A stretch of 64,000 nucleotides of DNA. It comes from Pseudomonadota bacterium. Lineage in GTDB: Bacteria; Myxococcota_A; UBA796; GCA-2862545. Positions within the stretch are counted from its first letter, which is position 1. Every line of letters starts with the position of its first letter. This document shows, one piece after another, positions 1 through 8,838 of the stretch. The translations under genes and the position numbers were made by a program. The stretch covers positions 1 through 64,000 of the forward strand of contig SXOB01000042.1 in the NCBI GenBank assembly GCA_005776945.1, written 5' to 3'. The notes below the pieces were generated by a model, which saw nothing but the letters and a program-made list of their open reading frames with translations, was not told the DNA's origin and made no database searches.

Positions 1-1190
1 ATGCCCCCGGCCGCGCCCGCCGCGCCGCGCGCCTTGCGGATCGCGTCGAGCCGCGTGGTCGTGCCGGGGTCGACGTGGCCCCTGCTGGCGACGACGGGCG
101 GGCGATTGCCCTGGCCGTCTTCTTCCGCCGCGTCGCCGACGTGTTGCAGGTACTCGGTTTCCGTGAAGCCGACGTTCTCCACTTCGTACTCGAACTCCGC
201 GCATACGATGGAGGCGGTGTCGACGTCGAGCATCTCGTTGATCGTCGCCATGCGACCGAGGCCCATGAGCTGACGGATGATCTGGGGGGCCTTGACGCCC
301 AACTCGTGGGCCAGCTGGCCGACGGAGATGACCCCGTCGACGCGCACCTTGCGCTTGCTGGCCTTCGGTGCGGGGCTACCCTTGCCGGGCGGACCGGCGA
401 CCTTCCGGCGGGGACGGCCGCGGCCGCTGCGCTGCAGCAGGGCCAATTCGGCGTCGGGCATCCGGTGCGTGCGGCGCGGTCCGCGGCGATCTTGGCCGGC
501 GGCTGGGTACACGGGAGCGGCCTGTTCGACCCGGCGGCGGGGCGGGCCAGGGGGCGGGCGCCCAGCCATGGGGTTCGTGGGGTCGTAGCCGGGGGGCGGC
601 TGGACGACGGCACGACCAAGACCCGCGTAGCGGGGCTCGGTGGGTCGGCCAGACGGCGGAGGCGTGGGCGCAAGCGGGGGCACGGCACGGACCGGGTCGG
701 CCGGACGGGCCGCAACGGGCTCCGCACGAGGGGCCTCACCTGTGTTGGCGGCGGCTGTGGCCTCGGGGGCCGCAGCGCGGGCTTCCGCGGGGCGGGGTGT
801 GGGCTGGGCGGCGGGAGGCGCGGCTTCGACCGTGGCGGCGGGAGCCGTTTCTCGCGGCATTACAGCCGGCGCCTCGACCTCTTTGGGGGCCGTGGTGCGC
901 TCGACCGCGGCCGGAGGTGCGGCGACCTTGGCGGCGTCGATCACGACCGGGCGTTCGATGGGGTCGAGCTCGACCGCCTTGCGGCGGACGACGACTTTGG
1001 GCGCCTCCACGGGCACTTCGTTCGCTGGGCGACGGCGGACGACGCCACCGGCGACGCGGGTCGTGACTTGGTCGCCTGGCGGAAGGGCGCGCGCGGCGGC
1101 GGCGGACTCGAGTTCCGGCTCTCGTCGGATGACGCGCGGGCCCGACTCTGGCGCCCGGACGAGCCGTTCGAGGATGTCCTTTTTCGACAT
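1..1190 (-). CDS. infB: Translation initiation factor IF-2, N-terminal part (runs off left edge)
   Basis: IF-2 is the GTPase that places initiator tRNA on the 30S subunit and promotes subunit joining. The visible part begins with MSKKDILERLV, followed by a long Ala/Pro/Val-rich linker (about residues 20-275). The conserved IF2_N-type segment (about 280-350, containing GVISVGQLAHELG and MATINEMLD) comes next, then the start of the G domain. The frame is intact over 1.19 kb. At residues 367-386 the expected VVxIMGHVDHGKTTLLDAIR reads VVASRGHVDPGTTTRLDAIR, so the P-loop Lys and His are lost. All of these changes are transversions of one type near the window edge, which looks like sequence error rather than biology. 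It is the last visible gene of the rimP-nusA-ylxR-infB operon, about 100 bp after ylxR. Confidence 0.93.
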   Translation of the reverse strand, partial: MSKKDILERLVRAPESGPRVIRREPELESAAAARALPPGDQVTTRVAGGVVRRRPANEVPVEAPKVVVRRKAVELDPIERPVVIDAAKVAAPPAAVERTTAPKEVEAPAVMPRETAPAATVEAAPPAAQPTPRPAEARAAAPEATAAANTGEAPRAEPVAARPADPVRAVPPLAPTPPPSGRPTEPRYAGLGRAVVQPPPGYDPTNPMAGRPPPGPPRRRVEQAAPVYPAAGQDRRGPRRTHRMPDAELALLQRSGRGRPRRKVAGPPGKGSPAPKASKRKVRVDGVISVGQLAHELGVKAPQIIRQLMGLGRMATINEMLDVDTASIVCAEFEYEVENVGFTETEYLQHVGDAAEEDGQGNRPPVVASRGHVDPGTTTRLDAIRKARGAAGAAGG

Positions 1191-1289
1191 GGATTCCCTT
1201 GGCCTCGTGGCGAGGCAAGCGCGCATGGGCCGCGGCGAGCCCGCAGGCCCACACGCGGTGGCGATCGCGGGCTGCGGTGAGGGGCCGCG

Positions 1290-1847
1290 CTAACCGAGGT
1301 CGACCAGCCGACGCAACTGGCGGAGGAGGTGGTTTGCGGCCCGGGACGCGAGCACGCCGACGAGGGCCCGATCCCCGCGGCCGATACGCCGCCCGAGGGC
1401 CTCGCGGTCGAGCGGGATGCGAAGGAAGGGCAGCTCAGGGCCGAGCGCCCGCGCGGCCTTGATCGAGCGGTCGGCCGCGTCTTGGGCTGCGATCAGGGCG
1501 AGGATCCGGCCCTCGCGAAGCGCCTCCTCCAATACGAAGGCCCCGCCGACGAGCGCGCCGGCGGCCGCGGCCTGAGAGAGGCCGTCGCCCAACGCGGCGT
1601 GCAGGTGGCGGTCGAGGTCCTCCGCGAGTCCAGCGGAATCGACGTCGAGGGCCCGGCGCAGGCGGTCGGGGCGCTTGACGACCTCGGCGACGCATTCCCG
1701 GCGCGGGTGGATCCAGGCCCCGCGGCCCGGAAGGTTGCCGCGGAGGTCCACTACGCGTTCGCCGTCGGGAGAACGGGCGAGGCGGACGAGGTCGTCAGCC
1801 TCCGTCGTGGCCCGACAGGCGACGCAGGTGCGTTCCGGTCGGGCCAT
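1290..1847 (-). CDS. ylxR: YlxR (DUF448) RNA-binding protein fused to L7Ae-like domain
   Basis: This 185-residue protein has a DUF448/YlxR fold in about residues 1-90, with signatures RTCVACRA near the N-terminus and GRGAWIHPRREC at about 41-52. The C-terminal half (about 95-180) resembles the L7Ae/YlxQ RNA-binding fold. The two proteins are encoded separately in Bacillus. The fused form is seen in deltaproteobacteria, from general family knowledge. YlxR homologues have been linked to RNase P modulation and to RNA binding. It lies between nusA (3 bp gap) and infB, the classic position. The start ATG directly follows the nusA stop. Confidence 0.88.
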   Translation of the reverse strand: MARPERTCVACRATTEADDLVRLARSPDGERVVDLRGNLPGRGAWIHPRRECVAEVVKRPDRLRRALDVDSAGLAEDLDRHLHAALGDGLSQAAAAGALVGGAFVLEEALREGRILALIAAQDAADRSIKAARALGPELPFLRIPLDREALGRRIGRGDRALVGVLASRAANHLLRQLRRLVDLG

Positions 1848-1850
1848 TCG

Positions 1851-3125
1851 CTACTCGGAACCCTTGCGGGCTCGCGCCTCCTCTTCGATGAGCGCCCCGA
1901 TGAGGCGATCGGCGGAGTCCACCACCGCCGCGCCCTGTTCGGCTGCGACCCCAAGGATGTCGGCAATTTCGCCGGCGTCAGCGTCGGCCAATTCCTGGAC
2001 GCTTTGGAAGCCGCTGCGGACGAGCGCGTCCACCGTGGCCTCGCTGAGGCCTTCGATGCGCGCGATCTGCTCGCGGGCCTTCTCGAGGCGCTCGGCGTGC
2101 TTGGACTCCGAGTAGATGTCGACGCGCCAGCCCGTGAGCTGGGCGGCGAGGCGGACGTTCTGGCCACGGCGGCCGATGGCCTTGGCGAGCTGGTCGTCGC
2201 CGACGACGAGCTCCATCGTGTGCGAGCCCTCGTCGATGTACACGCGGCTGACCATGGCCGGCGCGATCGCGTAGACGATGAAGCGCGCGGGGTCCGGGTG
2301 CCAGGGGATGATGTCGATGGCTTCGCCGCGAAGCTCGCCGACGACGGCCTGGACTCGGCTGCCCTTGAGACCGACGCACGCGCCGACCGGGTCGACGTCG
2401 CCATCGGACGACGAGACGGCGATCTTGGCGCGGTGGCCCGGCTCGCGGGCGCACGCCTCGATCGTGACGATGCCTTCGTAGATCTCCGGCACTTCCATTT
2501 CGAACAGCTTCATCAGCAGGCCGGGATGGGTACGGGACAGGACGACCTGCGGCTGGCGCGTCGCCCGGGTGATGTCCAGCACGTAGGCCTGGATGCGATC
2601 GCCGGGGCGGTACGTCTCGGTCGGCACCTGCTCGCGGCGGGGCAAAATGGCCTCGGCGCGGTTGAGGTCGACGATGATGTTGCCCTTCTCGAAGCGCCGC
2701 ACGATGCCAGTGATGAGCTCGCCCTTGCGGTCCTTGAACTCATTGAACGTGAGCTCGCGCTCGGCGTCCCGAATCTTCTGGATGACGACCTGCTTGGCGG
2801 TCTGAGCGGCGATGCGGCCGAGCTCGCCGAGGTTCATCTTCTGGCCAAGCGAGTCGCCGATCTGGCACTCGGGGTCGAGGCCCCGGCCTTCGTCGAGCGT
2901 GAGCTCGAGGTCCGGGTCCTCGACTTCTTCGCAGACCGTGCGGAACTCGTAGAGCTCCACGTCGCCAAGGTCTTCATTGTACTCGGCTTCGATGTCGCGC
3001 GTCATGCCGTACCGCTTGCGAGCGGCCGCCACCATCGCGCTTTCGATGATCTCGACGACGATGTCCCGCGGGATGTTCTTCTCCCGACGAATCGCGTCGA
3101 TGAGCTCTTCCATTTCACTGATCAC
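1851..3125 (-). CDS. nusA: Transcription elongation/termination factor NusA
   Basis: The 424-residue protein has the normal NusA order. An N-terminal RNA-polymerase-binding domain (about 1-130) begins [17 protein letters not shown] after a four-residue extension. The S1 domain (about 136-205) has [15 protein letters not shown] and [10 protein letters not shown]. Two KH domains follow (about 230-350, containing [14 protein letters not shown] and [15 protein letters not shown]). A C-terminal helix-hairpin-helix stretch (about 365-400) contains [12 protein letters not shown]. NusA binds the elongation complex and controls pausing, termination and antitermination. Its start overlaps the end of rimP by 11 bp, so the two are probably translationally coupled. 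Confidence 0.97.
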   Translation of the reverse strand: MISEMEELIDAIRREKNIPRDIVVEIIESAMVAAARKRYGMTRDIEAEYNEDLGDVELYEFRTVCEEVEDPDLELTLDEGRGLDPECQIGDSLGQKMNLGELGRIAAQTAKQVVIQKIRDAERELTFNEFKDRKGELITGIVRRFEKGNIIVDLNRAEAILPRREQVPTETYRPGDRIQAYVLDITRATRQPQVVLSRTHPGLLMKLFEMEVPEIYEGIVTIEACAREPGHRAKIAVSSSDGDVDPVGACVGLKGSRVQAVVGELRGEAIDIIPWHPDPARFIVYAIAPAMVSRVYIDEGSHTMELVVGDDQLAKAIGRRGQNVRLAAQLTGWRVDIYSESKHAERLEKAREQIARIEGLSEATVDALVRSGFQSVQELADADAGEIADILGVAAEQGAAVVDSADRLIGALIEEEARARKGSE

Positions 3126-3594
3126 CGGGGACCTCCCGCAAGTTGACGTACTCTTCCAGGGTCAGGACGAGATGGGCCGAGAGCAAGCTCGTGCGCGGCA
3201 CCACCAACGCCTCACCCTTTTCAGGCTGAATCTTGATGTCGTCGTCGACCATGCCCCCGAGGCGTCCGGTGACACGGCGACGGTCGGCCAGCCGAAGACG
3301 GGCTTTGTAGCCCGTGAACCGCTGGAAATCGGCCGCGCGCTGGAGCGGCCGGTCGATGCCCGGGGACGAAACCTCGAGATGCCAGGCGCCGACGATGGGG
3401 TCGGCTTCATCGAGGGCAGGCGAAACGTGTTCGCTGTAGCGGGCGCAATCGTCGGCCGAGATCCCGTTCGGGCCGTCGATGCTCAGGCGCAGGGTCCGGC
3501 CAAGCCACTCGACGGCGACGAGCTCGTAGCCGAGCGCGATGGCGATCGGCTCAGCGATGGTTCGTACGCGCTGTTGGAGGGCGACCGGGTCCAT
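3115..3594 (-). CDS. rimP: Ribosome maturation factor RimP
   Basis: This 159-residue protein is needed for 30S subunit maturation. The N-terminal half has the family pattern [20 protein letters not shown] and the segment [19 protein letters not shown]. The C-terminal half is the small SH3-like domain, ending in [12 protein letters not shown]. The start is placed at the ATG at 3594 because homology begins with [10 protein letters not shown]. No clear Shine-Dalgarno sequence precedes it: the 7-T tail of a strong hairpin ends 5 nt upstream. The frame stays open upstream to a TTG at 3687 through that hairpin, so an N-terminally extended form cannot be excluded. It is the first gene of the nusA operon. 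Confidence 0.93.
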   Translation of the reverse strand: MDPVALQQRVRTIAEPIAIALGYELVAVEWLGRTLRLSIDGPNGISADDCARYSEHVSPALDEADPIVGAWHLEVSSPGIDRPLQRAADFQRFTGYKARLRLADRRRVTGRLGGMVDDDIKIQPEKGEALVVPRTSLLSAHLVLTLEEYVNLREVPGDQ

Positions 3595-3599
3595 GGCAT

Positions 3600-3631
3600 A
3601 AAAAAAGGGGGCGGCACATGACCGCCCCCTT
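3600..3631 (-). terminator. Intrinsic terminator/attenuator in the rimP leader
   Basis: Read on the minus strand, AAGGGGGCGG (3631-3622) pairs perfectly with CCGCCCCCTT (3614-3605) around a 7-nt loop TCATGTG. It is followed by seven T residues (3606-3600). The T run ends 5 nt before the rimP ATG. The nearest gene upstream is divergent, so any transcript reaching this terminator must start in the same leader. That suggests attenuation of the rimP-nusA-infB operon rather than termination of an upstream gene. Confidence 0.8.
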
Positions 3632-3695
3632 GGGAAGGGAGTGAGATCCGAGGTCGCGCCAGATAACCTGCCGGCGCCCTCGATCAAGGCCCCTC

Positions 3696-5096
3696 TTGGA
3701 CCCCCTCGACCTCGCGCTGCTCGCCTACGTTTCCTGCCTCGGGGCGCTCAGCGTCTCGGGTCTGCAACGACTCGTTCTGCTGCGTGGCTACCTTGGGCGG
3801 CCGGGCGTCGAGGCCCCTCCGGCGTTGGATGAGTTGCCCCATGTCACCGTCCAGCTCCCCATCTTCGAGGAGGTGGCGGTCGTCGACCGATTGCTCGACG
3901 CCGTTGGCCGCCTGGACTGGCCGAAACAGCGGGCGACCATCCAGGTGTTGGACGACTCCCGGGACGCGACCACCGAGCGTGCGGCGGCCGGTGTCGCTCG
4001 TCTCGTTGCCGCCGGCTGGAACGCCCAGCTTTTGCACCGAAGCGACCGTGCGGGCTTCAAGGCGGGCGCACTCGCGGCGGGCTTGGCGCGAGCGGACGGC
4101 GACGTCGTCGCCATCTTTGACGCCGACTTCGTGCCGCCGGCCGACTTCCTTCGTCGAACCGTCCCCCATCTGCGGCCCGGCGTGGCCTGCGTGCAGGCCT
4201 CTTGGGGACACCTATCGCATGCCACGGCCCTGACTCGGGCCCAGGCGCTGCTCCTGGACGGCCACTTTCGCCTCGAGCAGCCCGCCCGTCAGGCCATGGG
4301 GTTGTGGTTCAACTTCAACGGCACAGCGGGCATTTGGCGCCGTCAGGCCATCGAGTCGTCGGGCGGTTGGCAGGCCGGAACGCTCGTCGAAGACATGGAC
4401 CTGTCCTACCGGGCGTGGCTGGGCGGGTGGCGCTTCGTGTATCTGGAGGACGTCATCGTCCCGGCCGAACTTCCCGCGGACATGGCGTCGTTTGCGCAGC
4501 AGCAACGTCGCTGGGCCCAGGGGACGTTGCAGGTCGCGCGTTCGTTGCTCCCGCGGCTGTTGCGGGCGCCCGTCCCCCTTGCGGTCAAAGCTGAGGCGGC
4601 GCACCACCTTCTGGCGCCGCTCAGTTGGCCGTTGATGGTCGCACTTACGGCGCTTCTGCCCTGGGCGGTTCGGGCGCGGTTGGACGACCCCTCGGGCGTG
4701 CTCGCGATGTTGGACTTCGTGCTTTTCGGGGCCACGTTGGCGCCGTTCGCCCTTTGGTACACATTTGCGTCCCGCGGGTCCCGGAGCGCTCGCATGTCGG
4801 ACATCCCATTGGCGTTTGCGCTCGGCATTGGCATCGCGGCGTCGCAATCGGTCGCGGTGTGGGCCGCGTTTCGCCGCTGGCCGACGCCGTTTGCGAGGAC
4901 GCCCAAACGAGGAGATGGGCCTGCGGCCTACCGGGCGACGGCCGGGCGCGGGCTCGTGGAAGGCCTGCTTGCCGCGGGGGCGGCGACGGCCATTCCCGCG
5001 GTGGTCGCGGCGGGAGATTGGCTGACGCTGCCCTTCATCGGGCTTTTCGTCGCAGGCCCGGCTTGGGTCGCGATCGGCCTGCGCCGATCCGGCTAG
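3696..5096 (+). CDS. Membrane-bound family 2 glycosyltransferase (cellulose/mannan synthase-like)
   Basis: The 466-residue processive-type GT2 has an N-terminal hydrophobic segment (about 5-22). The cytosolic GT-A domain shows the expected motifs: DDSRD at about 86-90, FDADF (metal-binding DxD) at about 141, the acceptor-site LVEDMDLSYRA at about 229, and QQQRRWAQG (QxxRW) at about 265. Several transmembrane segments follow (about 310-455). It probably polymerises a beta-linked polysaccharide from a nucleotide sugar at the inner membrane; the substrate cannot be read from sequence. The start is TTG at 3696. The gene is divergent from rimP, with about 100 bp between the two start codons. Confidence 0.85.
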   Translation: MDPLDLALLAYVSCLGALSVSGLQRLVLLRGYLGRPGVEAPPALDELPHVTVQLPIFEEVAVVDRLLDAVGRLDWPKQRATIQVLDDSRDATTERAAAGVARLVAAGWNAQLLHRSDRAGFKAGALAAGLARADGDVVAIFDADFVPPADFLRRTVPHLRPGVACVQASWGHLSHATALTRAQALLLDGHFRLEQPARQAMGLWFNFNGTAGIWRRQAIESSGGWQAGTLVEDMDLSYRAWLGGWRFVYLEDVIVPAELPADMASFAQQQRRWAQGTLQVARSLLPRLLRAPVPLAVKAEAAHHLLAPLSWPLMVALTALLPWAVRARLDDPSGVLAMLDFVLFGATLAPFALWYTFASRGSRSARMSDIPLAFALGIGIAASQSVAVWAAFRRWPTPFARTPKRGDGPAAYRATAGRGLVEGLLAAGAATAIPAVVAAGDWLTLPFIGLFVAGPAWVAIGLRRSG

Positions 5097-5106
5097 CGTA
5101 GAGGCA

Positions 5107-7146
5107 TCAGAGCGCGGCCGGCCCCGCGCATGCGGCGGGATCGCCGGCGCTGCATGCGGCCTGACAGACGCCTTTGGCCGTCTTCTTGTCCTTCGCGCCG
5201 CCTTCACCTCGCCACAACATGCCCGCCAGGCGGGTTCCCGCAGGGACGTGACCGTCCGCCCAGGCGCGCTGGTAGGCGTCGCGGGCACCCGCGAGGTCCG
5301 GTCCGTTGGCGCCACCGGTCACGAGGACGGCGCCCAAACCGTGGCAGCCGAGGGCGCTGCCTGCGTCACAGGCGCGTCGGTAGAGGTCGGCGGCCCGGCC
5401 GCCGTCGCGGCGAAGGTTGGTGCCGGCGTCGAAGATCTGGCCACCGGTGATGCAGGCCTGGACGGCTCCCAATGTGCACCCGCGCTCGAGCGCAGCGAGG
5501 GCGGCGTTGTCGTCACGTTTCACGCCGACGCCTTTGGAGAGGAGGTCGCCGCGGCGAGCGCAGGCGGCACCGTCGCCACCTTCGCACGCCCAGCCGTAGA
5601 GGCGGGCGGCCTGCGTACGGTCCCGGTCGACGCCAAGACCCTGTTCGTAGGCGGCAGCGAGCAGGCGGCAGGGGGTCGCAGGGCTGGCCGCGCTCGTGCA
5701 TGCCGCCTGGAGCGCGACGCGACCCTTCGTGGGCGCGTAGCAGCTGGCTGCGGGGTCGTTGACGACCTCGCCCCACCCGGCACAGGCCAGTGGATCGAGG
5801 GTCGCCTCACACGCCAGGGCCAGGCTCGGGCTTGCGCAGGAGGGTTCGAGTCCGGCGCGGCGTTCGGTCGTCAGGCGCGCGTGTCCGACGCACGACGCCA
5901 CGTCGCCCACCGCACAGCCCGCCGCAAACAGGTCGGCGGCCTTGGGGTCGCCGGAGGCCAGCGAGCCGGTTCGCCAGCAGGCCTCGCCGCGGCCGAGGCA
6001 CGCGTCCTCGGCGGCCGCTGCATTTTCGCCGGGTGCCAAAGGGGCGACATCGGGGGCACGCCAAGCGCCCACGACGGGGCGCGGAGGCGGCTTGCGGGTG
6101 GACAAGACGCGGACTTCCATCATGCCCGTCAGGTCGATCGCGGTCGTCGTCGGCATCGTGGGGGTGACCCGTGAAGCAGACGGTGTTCCCTCGGTCGGGA
6201 CGACGATGACGCGGCCGCTGGTGGCCGGGGTGGACGCGACGACCGGGGCAGCGGGCGCAGGGGCCGCAAGGACGGCGGCTTGTGCGGGTGCCGGCGCGGC
6301 GAGCGCAGGGGCCACAGGCGCTGGAGCGGGGGCCGGCGGCGGTGGGTCGACGTCAGCGCTTCCTTTGGAGATCGGCAGCGTGCGCACCACCGGGGGTGCC
6401 GTCGACGGCGCTGTCTCGGTCCGCGGGCGCATGGCCGCGAGGGCCTTCGCCCGTTCGAGGGCGGCGGCATCGTCGGCGGCAGCCGCGGCAGCCGCCTCAG
6501 CGGCCTTGGCCTCGACTGCGGCGATCCGCGCTTGCTCGGCGGCGGCCGAAGCCGCCTTGCGGGCCTCGCGTTCTGCCTGCTCCTTGGCGAACTTTCGCTC
6601 CGCCTCGGACATGCGCGCCAGATCAGCGGCAGCGACCGCGTCGATGGGCCCTTTCTGATCGCTGAGCCAGTCGCGCGTCAGGTTGCCGGCCGTCGCCTCG
6701 GGGGGAGGGGGTTGTCCCGTGCCTTTGCCGTCGCCGAAGCGAACGGGGAGCAGGAACGTGGCGCCATCGGGCAGGTCGTGGGCCGGGAAGTCGGCGAAGG
6801 CGAGGGTGTCGGTGACGCAGGACGAGATGGTGGGGTCCCAAGCGGGGCCATCCAAAGGGGTTGTGGTTGACACGCGCCCCGAACAGCCGACGACCACCTC
6901 GACCTGCAACGTGCCGGCGGGGAGGTGGTCTTTGTGGACGCACCGCTCGAGGATGGGCAGGAACGAGCGCAGCGTTCCCCGGATCTGGTCCAGGCTGAGG
7001 CCGCGCCCGCCGACCATGCCTTCGTCGCCGAGTTCGGTGGCGTCGACCTCTACCGTCAATTCAAGGCACGCTTCTTCGGGTGGCAGCGCGAGCCCCGGTA
7101 CGGGCGCCCCGTGCGCGATCGCCACGACCCACCAGTGAACCGTCAA
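5107..7146 (-). CDS. AgmX/PglI-type C-domain protein with Sel1 repeats
   Basis: This exported or envelope protein of about 679 residues is unusual in domain order. A TonB-like/AgmX-PglI type domain (about 50-125: RSFLPILERCVHKDHLPAGT, then VEVVVGCSGRVS) comes first. An Ala/Lys/Glu-rich probable coiled coil (about 175-240) and a Pro/Ala-rich linker follow. Cys-rich Sel1/TPR-like repeats close the protein (about 430-675, for example ACEGGDGAACARRGDLLS). The AgmX/PglI domain is known from myxobacterial gliding proteins, and Sel1 repeats mediate protein contacts. The start is placed at TTG 7146 because GGAGGG (7156-7151) lies 4 nt upstream; ATG at 7167 is the alternative. It converges with the glycosyltransferase. 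Role unknown. Confidence 0.72.
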   Translation of the reverse strand: MTVHWWVVAIAHGAPVPGLALPPEEACLELTVEVDATELGDEGMVGGRGLSLDQIRGTLRSFLPILERCVHKDHLPAGTLQVEVVVGCSGRVSTTTPLDGPAWDPTISSCVTDTLAFADFPAHDLPDGATFLLPVRFGDGKGTGQPPPPEATAGNLTRDWLSDQKGPIDAVAAADLARMSEAERKFAKEQAEREARKAASAAAEQARIAAVEAKAAEAAAAAAADDAAALERAKALAAMRPRTETAPSTAPPVVRTLPISKGSADVDPPPPAPAPAPVAPALAAPAPAQAAVLAAPAPAAPVVASTPATSGRVIVVPTEGTPSASRVTPTMPTTTAIDLTGMMEVRVLSTRKPPPRPVVGAWRAPDVAPLAPGENAAAAEDACLGRGEACWRTGSLASGDPKAADLFAAGCAVGDVASCVGHARLTTERRAGLEPSCASPSLALACEATLDPLACAGWGEVVNDPAASCYAPTKGRVALQAACTSAASPATPCRLLAAAYEQGLGVDRDRTQAARLYGWACEGGDGAACARRGDLLSKGVGVKRDDNAALAALERGCTLGAVQACITGGQIFDAGTNLRRDGGRAADLYRRACDAGSALGCHGLGAVLVTGGANGPDLAGARDAYQRAWADGHVPAGTRLAGMLWRGEGGAKDKKTAKGVCQAACSAGDPAACAGPAAL

Positions 7147-7321
7147 GCATCCCTCCGTGGGCGGCATCAAACGCTTGAAGAGCGCAAGAGTCAAGGGGGA
7201 CGATGGGGCCGGCCTTGGATGAGCGCAGCCAGCCCACACCCTCGGCCGGGGCGCTGGCGCGAGGCCTCCGGCGCGAAGGGGCGAGGGCGGTCCTTTTTGC
7301 GACAGCCTGCTAACAGGCGTC

Positions 7322-7840
7322 ATGATGCTTCGACCCCTGTTGGAGGCGGACGTGATCGCCCGCCGGATCACCGAACTCGCCGTAGAGATTCGGCGGACCT
7401 ATGGCGACCAGCCCATCGTCGTTTGCGGCGTCCTCAAGGGCGGCGTTCCGTTCATGGCCGATCTCATCCGGCACCTTTCCGGGGCCGTGGAGATCGAGTT
7501 CCTTGGCGTCTCCAGCTACGCGGGAACCGAGACCACGGGCGCGGTGCGCATCACGCACGACCTGAAGCGCGACATCGCCGGGCAAGATGTGCTGTTGGTC
7601 GAGGACATCGTGGACACGGGGCTGACGCTGGATTGGCTGCGGCGGACGTTGGGAGCGCGCGGACCCCGCTCGCTGCGGATCGCGACGCTTCTGGACAAGC
7701 CGGAGCGCCGGCGCGTCGAGGTCGTCGTCGACTTCGTTGGCTTCACCATCCCCGACCGCTTCGTCGTTGGTTTTGGCCTCGATCTCAACGAGCGCTACCG
7801 CAACCTGCCGTACATTGCCGAGGTCGTCGAAGGGCCGTGA
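7322..7840 (+). CDS. hpt: Hypoxanthine phosphoribosyltransferase
   Basis: The 172-residue type I phosphoribosyltransferase makes IMP or GMP from hypoxanthine or guanine plus PRPP in purine salvage. The PRPP-binding signature VLLVEDIVDTGLT is at residues 90-102. The PPi loop GVLKGGVPFMADL is at about 36-48, and the flexible-loop segment FLGVSSYAGT is at about 60. The C-terminus VVGFGLDLNERYRNLPYI is characteristic of HPRT. Length is normal for the family. The next gene starts on a GTG that overlaps this stop codon. Confidence 0.95.
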   Translation: MMLRPLLEADVIARRITELAVEIRRTYGDQPIVVCGVLKGGVPFMADLIRHLSGAVEIEFLGVSSYAGTETTGAVRITHDLKRDIAGQDVLLVEDIVDTGLTLDWLRRTLGARGPRSLRIATLLDKPERRRVEVVVDFVGFTIPDRFVVGFGLDLNERYRNLPYIAEVVEGP

Positions 7841-8829
7841 CCGGCGGGAGATGGTGGGTGGTCGGCGGCGGGATCGCCGGCGTTGCGGCCGCACGGGAGG
7901 GCCGACGCCGGGGCCACGATGTGGTCTTGTTCGAACCGTCCGGATTGGCGTCGGGCGCCAGCGCTGACGGCGCCGGCATGGTGCGGAGTTGCGGCGTCGA
8001 CGACCTCGAGCGGGCTTTGGCCCTTCGGACGCTTCGGATTGTCGCCGACGACCCCGCGTTTCGACGCGTGGGCGGCGTGTTGGCGGCCGACGATCCGGCC
8101 CAACTGTCAGCGTGGGGCCGGCCGGCGCCCCTGCCTGTCGAATTGCAGCCCTTGGCCGCGGCCCGTTGGGGGCTCCTGGCGCCAGACGACGGCGTGCTGG
8201 ACGTTCAGCGCTGGTGTGATGCTGCGTCGAGCGGGATCCCCGTGCGGGGTGAGCGCGTGGCCGCGTCGGACGTATCGAAACGCGGGCGGGTCATCCTCGC
8301 GTTGGGCGCCTGGACGACGTCGTGGGCGGCGGAGATCGGCCTGGTTCGGCGGCTCCAACCTCGCCGACGACACCTGTTGCACATCGAGCGCGGACCTGCT
8401 CTCCGCGACGATCTTGCCTGGTGTTGGGACCTTGGGCGGGGCGCATACCTGCGGTCCGGCTCCGCTGGCGCCGTCGCCTCGGCGTGCGACGTCCTCGACG
8501 CGGCCCACCTGCCGCCGAGAGGGGAGGGGGCCGTCGAGCCGGCCCACGTGCAGACCGTCGTGGACGCCTTTCCCGGGCTGAGCACTGGGGATTTCGGGCG
8601 GAGCCGTTGGGGCCTCCGGAGCTTTACGGCGACGGGCGCCCCGTGGGCGGGCCCTGACCCCGACCGCGATGGCTGGTGGTGGTTCTGCGGCTTCGGCGGC
8701 TTCGGGGCGAGTTGTGCGCCGGGCGCGGCAGAGGTCCTGTGGGATCGGGTAGAAGGCCGCCGTGTCCACGACCTGGACGTGTCCAGATTGGATGTTCTCG
8801 GTACCCAAGGGTCTGCCGCGCGGGGTTAG
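7837..8829 (+). CDS. FAD-dependent oxidoreductase, DAO (glycine oxidase-like) family
   Basis: This 330-residue flavoprotein has a Rossmann dinucleotide fold at the extreme N-terminus (WWVVGGGIAGVAAAREG, about 6-22). A conserved FEPSGLASGASADGAG stretch follows (about 32-47), as in D-amino-acid/glycine oxidases such as ThiO and SolA. The C-terminal part has the GLRSFTATGAPWAGP and WWFCGFGGFGAS segments that close the FAD site in DAO proteins. It should oxidise an amine or amino acid with flavin; the substrate is unknown. The start is GTG 7837, overlapping the hpt stop (GTGA), so it is in an operon with hpt. Confidence 0.8.
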   Translation: MTGGRWWVVGGGIAGVAAAREGRRRGHDVVLFEPSGLASGASADGAGMVRSCGVDDLERALALRTLRIVADDPAFRRVGGVLAADDPAQLSAWGRPAPLPVELQPLAAARWGLLAPDDGVLDVQRWCDAASSGIPVRGERVAASDVSKRGRVILALGAWTTSWAAEIGLVRRLQPRRRHLLHIERGPALRDDLAWCWDLGRGAYLRSGSAGAVASACDVLDAAHLPPRGEGAVEPAHVQTVVDAFPGLSTGDFGRSRWGLRSFTATGAPWAGPDPDRDGWWWFCGFGGFGASCAPGAAEVLWDRVEGRRVHDLDVSRLDVLGTQGSAARG

Positions 8830-8838
8830 CCGGGCCGG

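Noticed and set aside
1329-3146. 605-codon open frame on the plus strand opposite nusA and ylxR
   Set aside because: It is a high-GC antisense shadow. NusA and YlxR homology is unambiguous on the minus strand.
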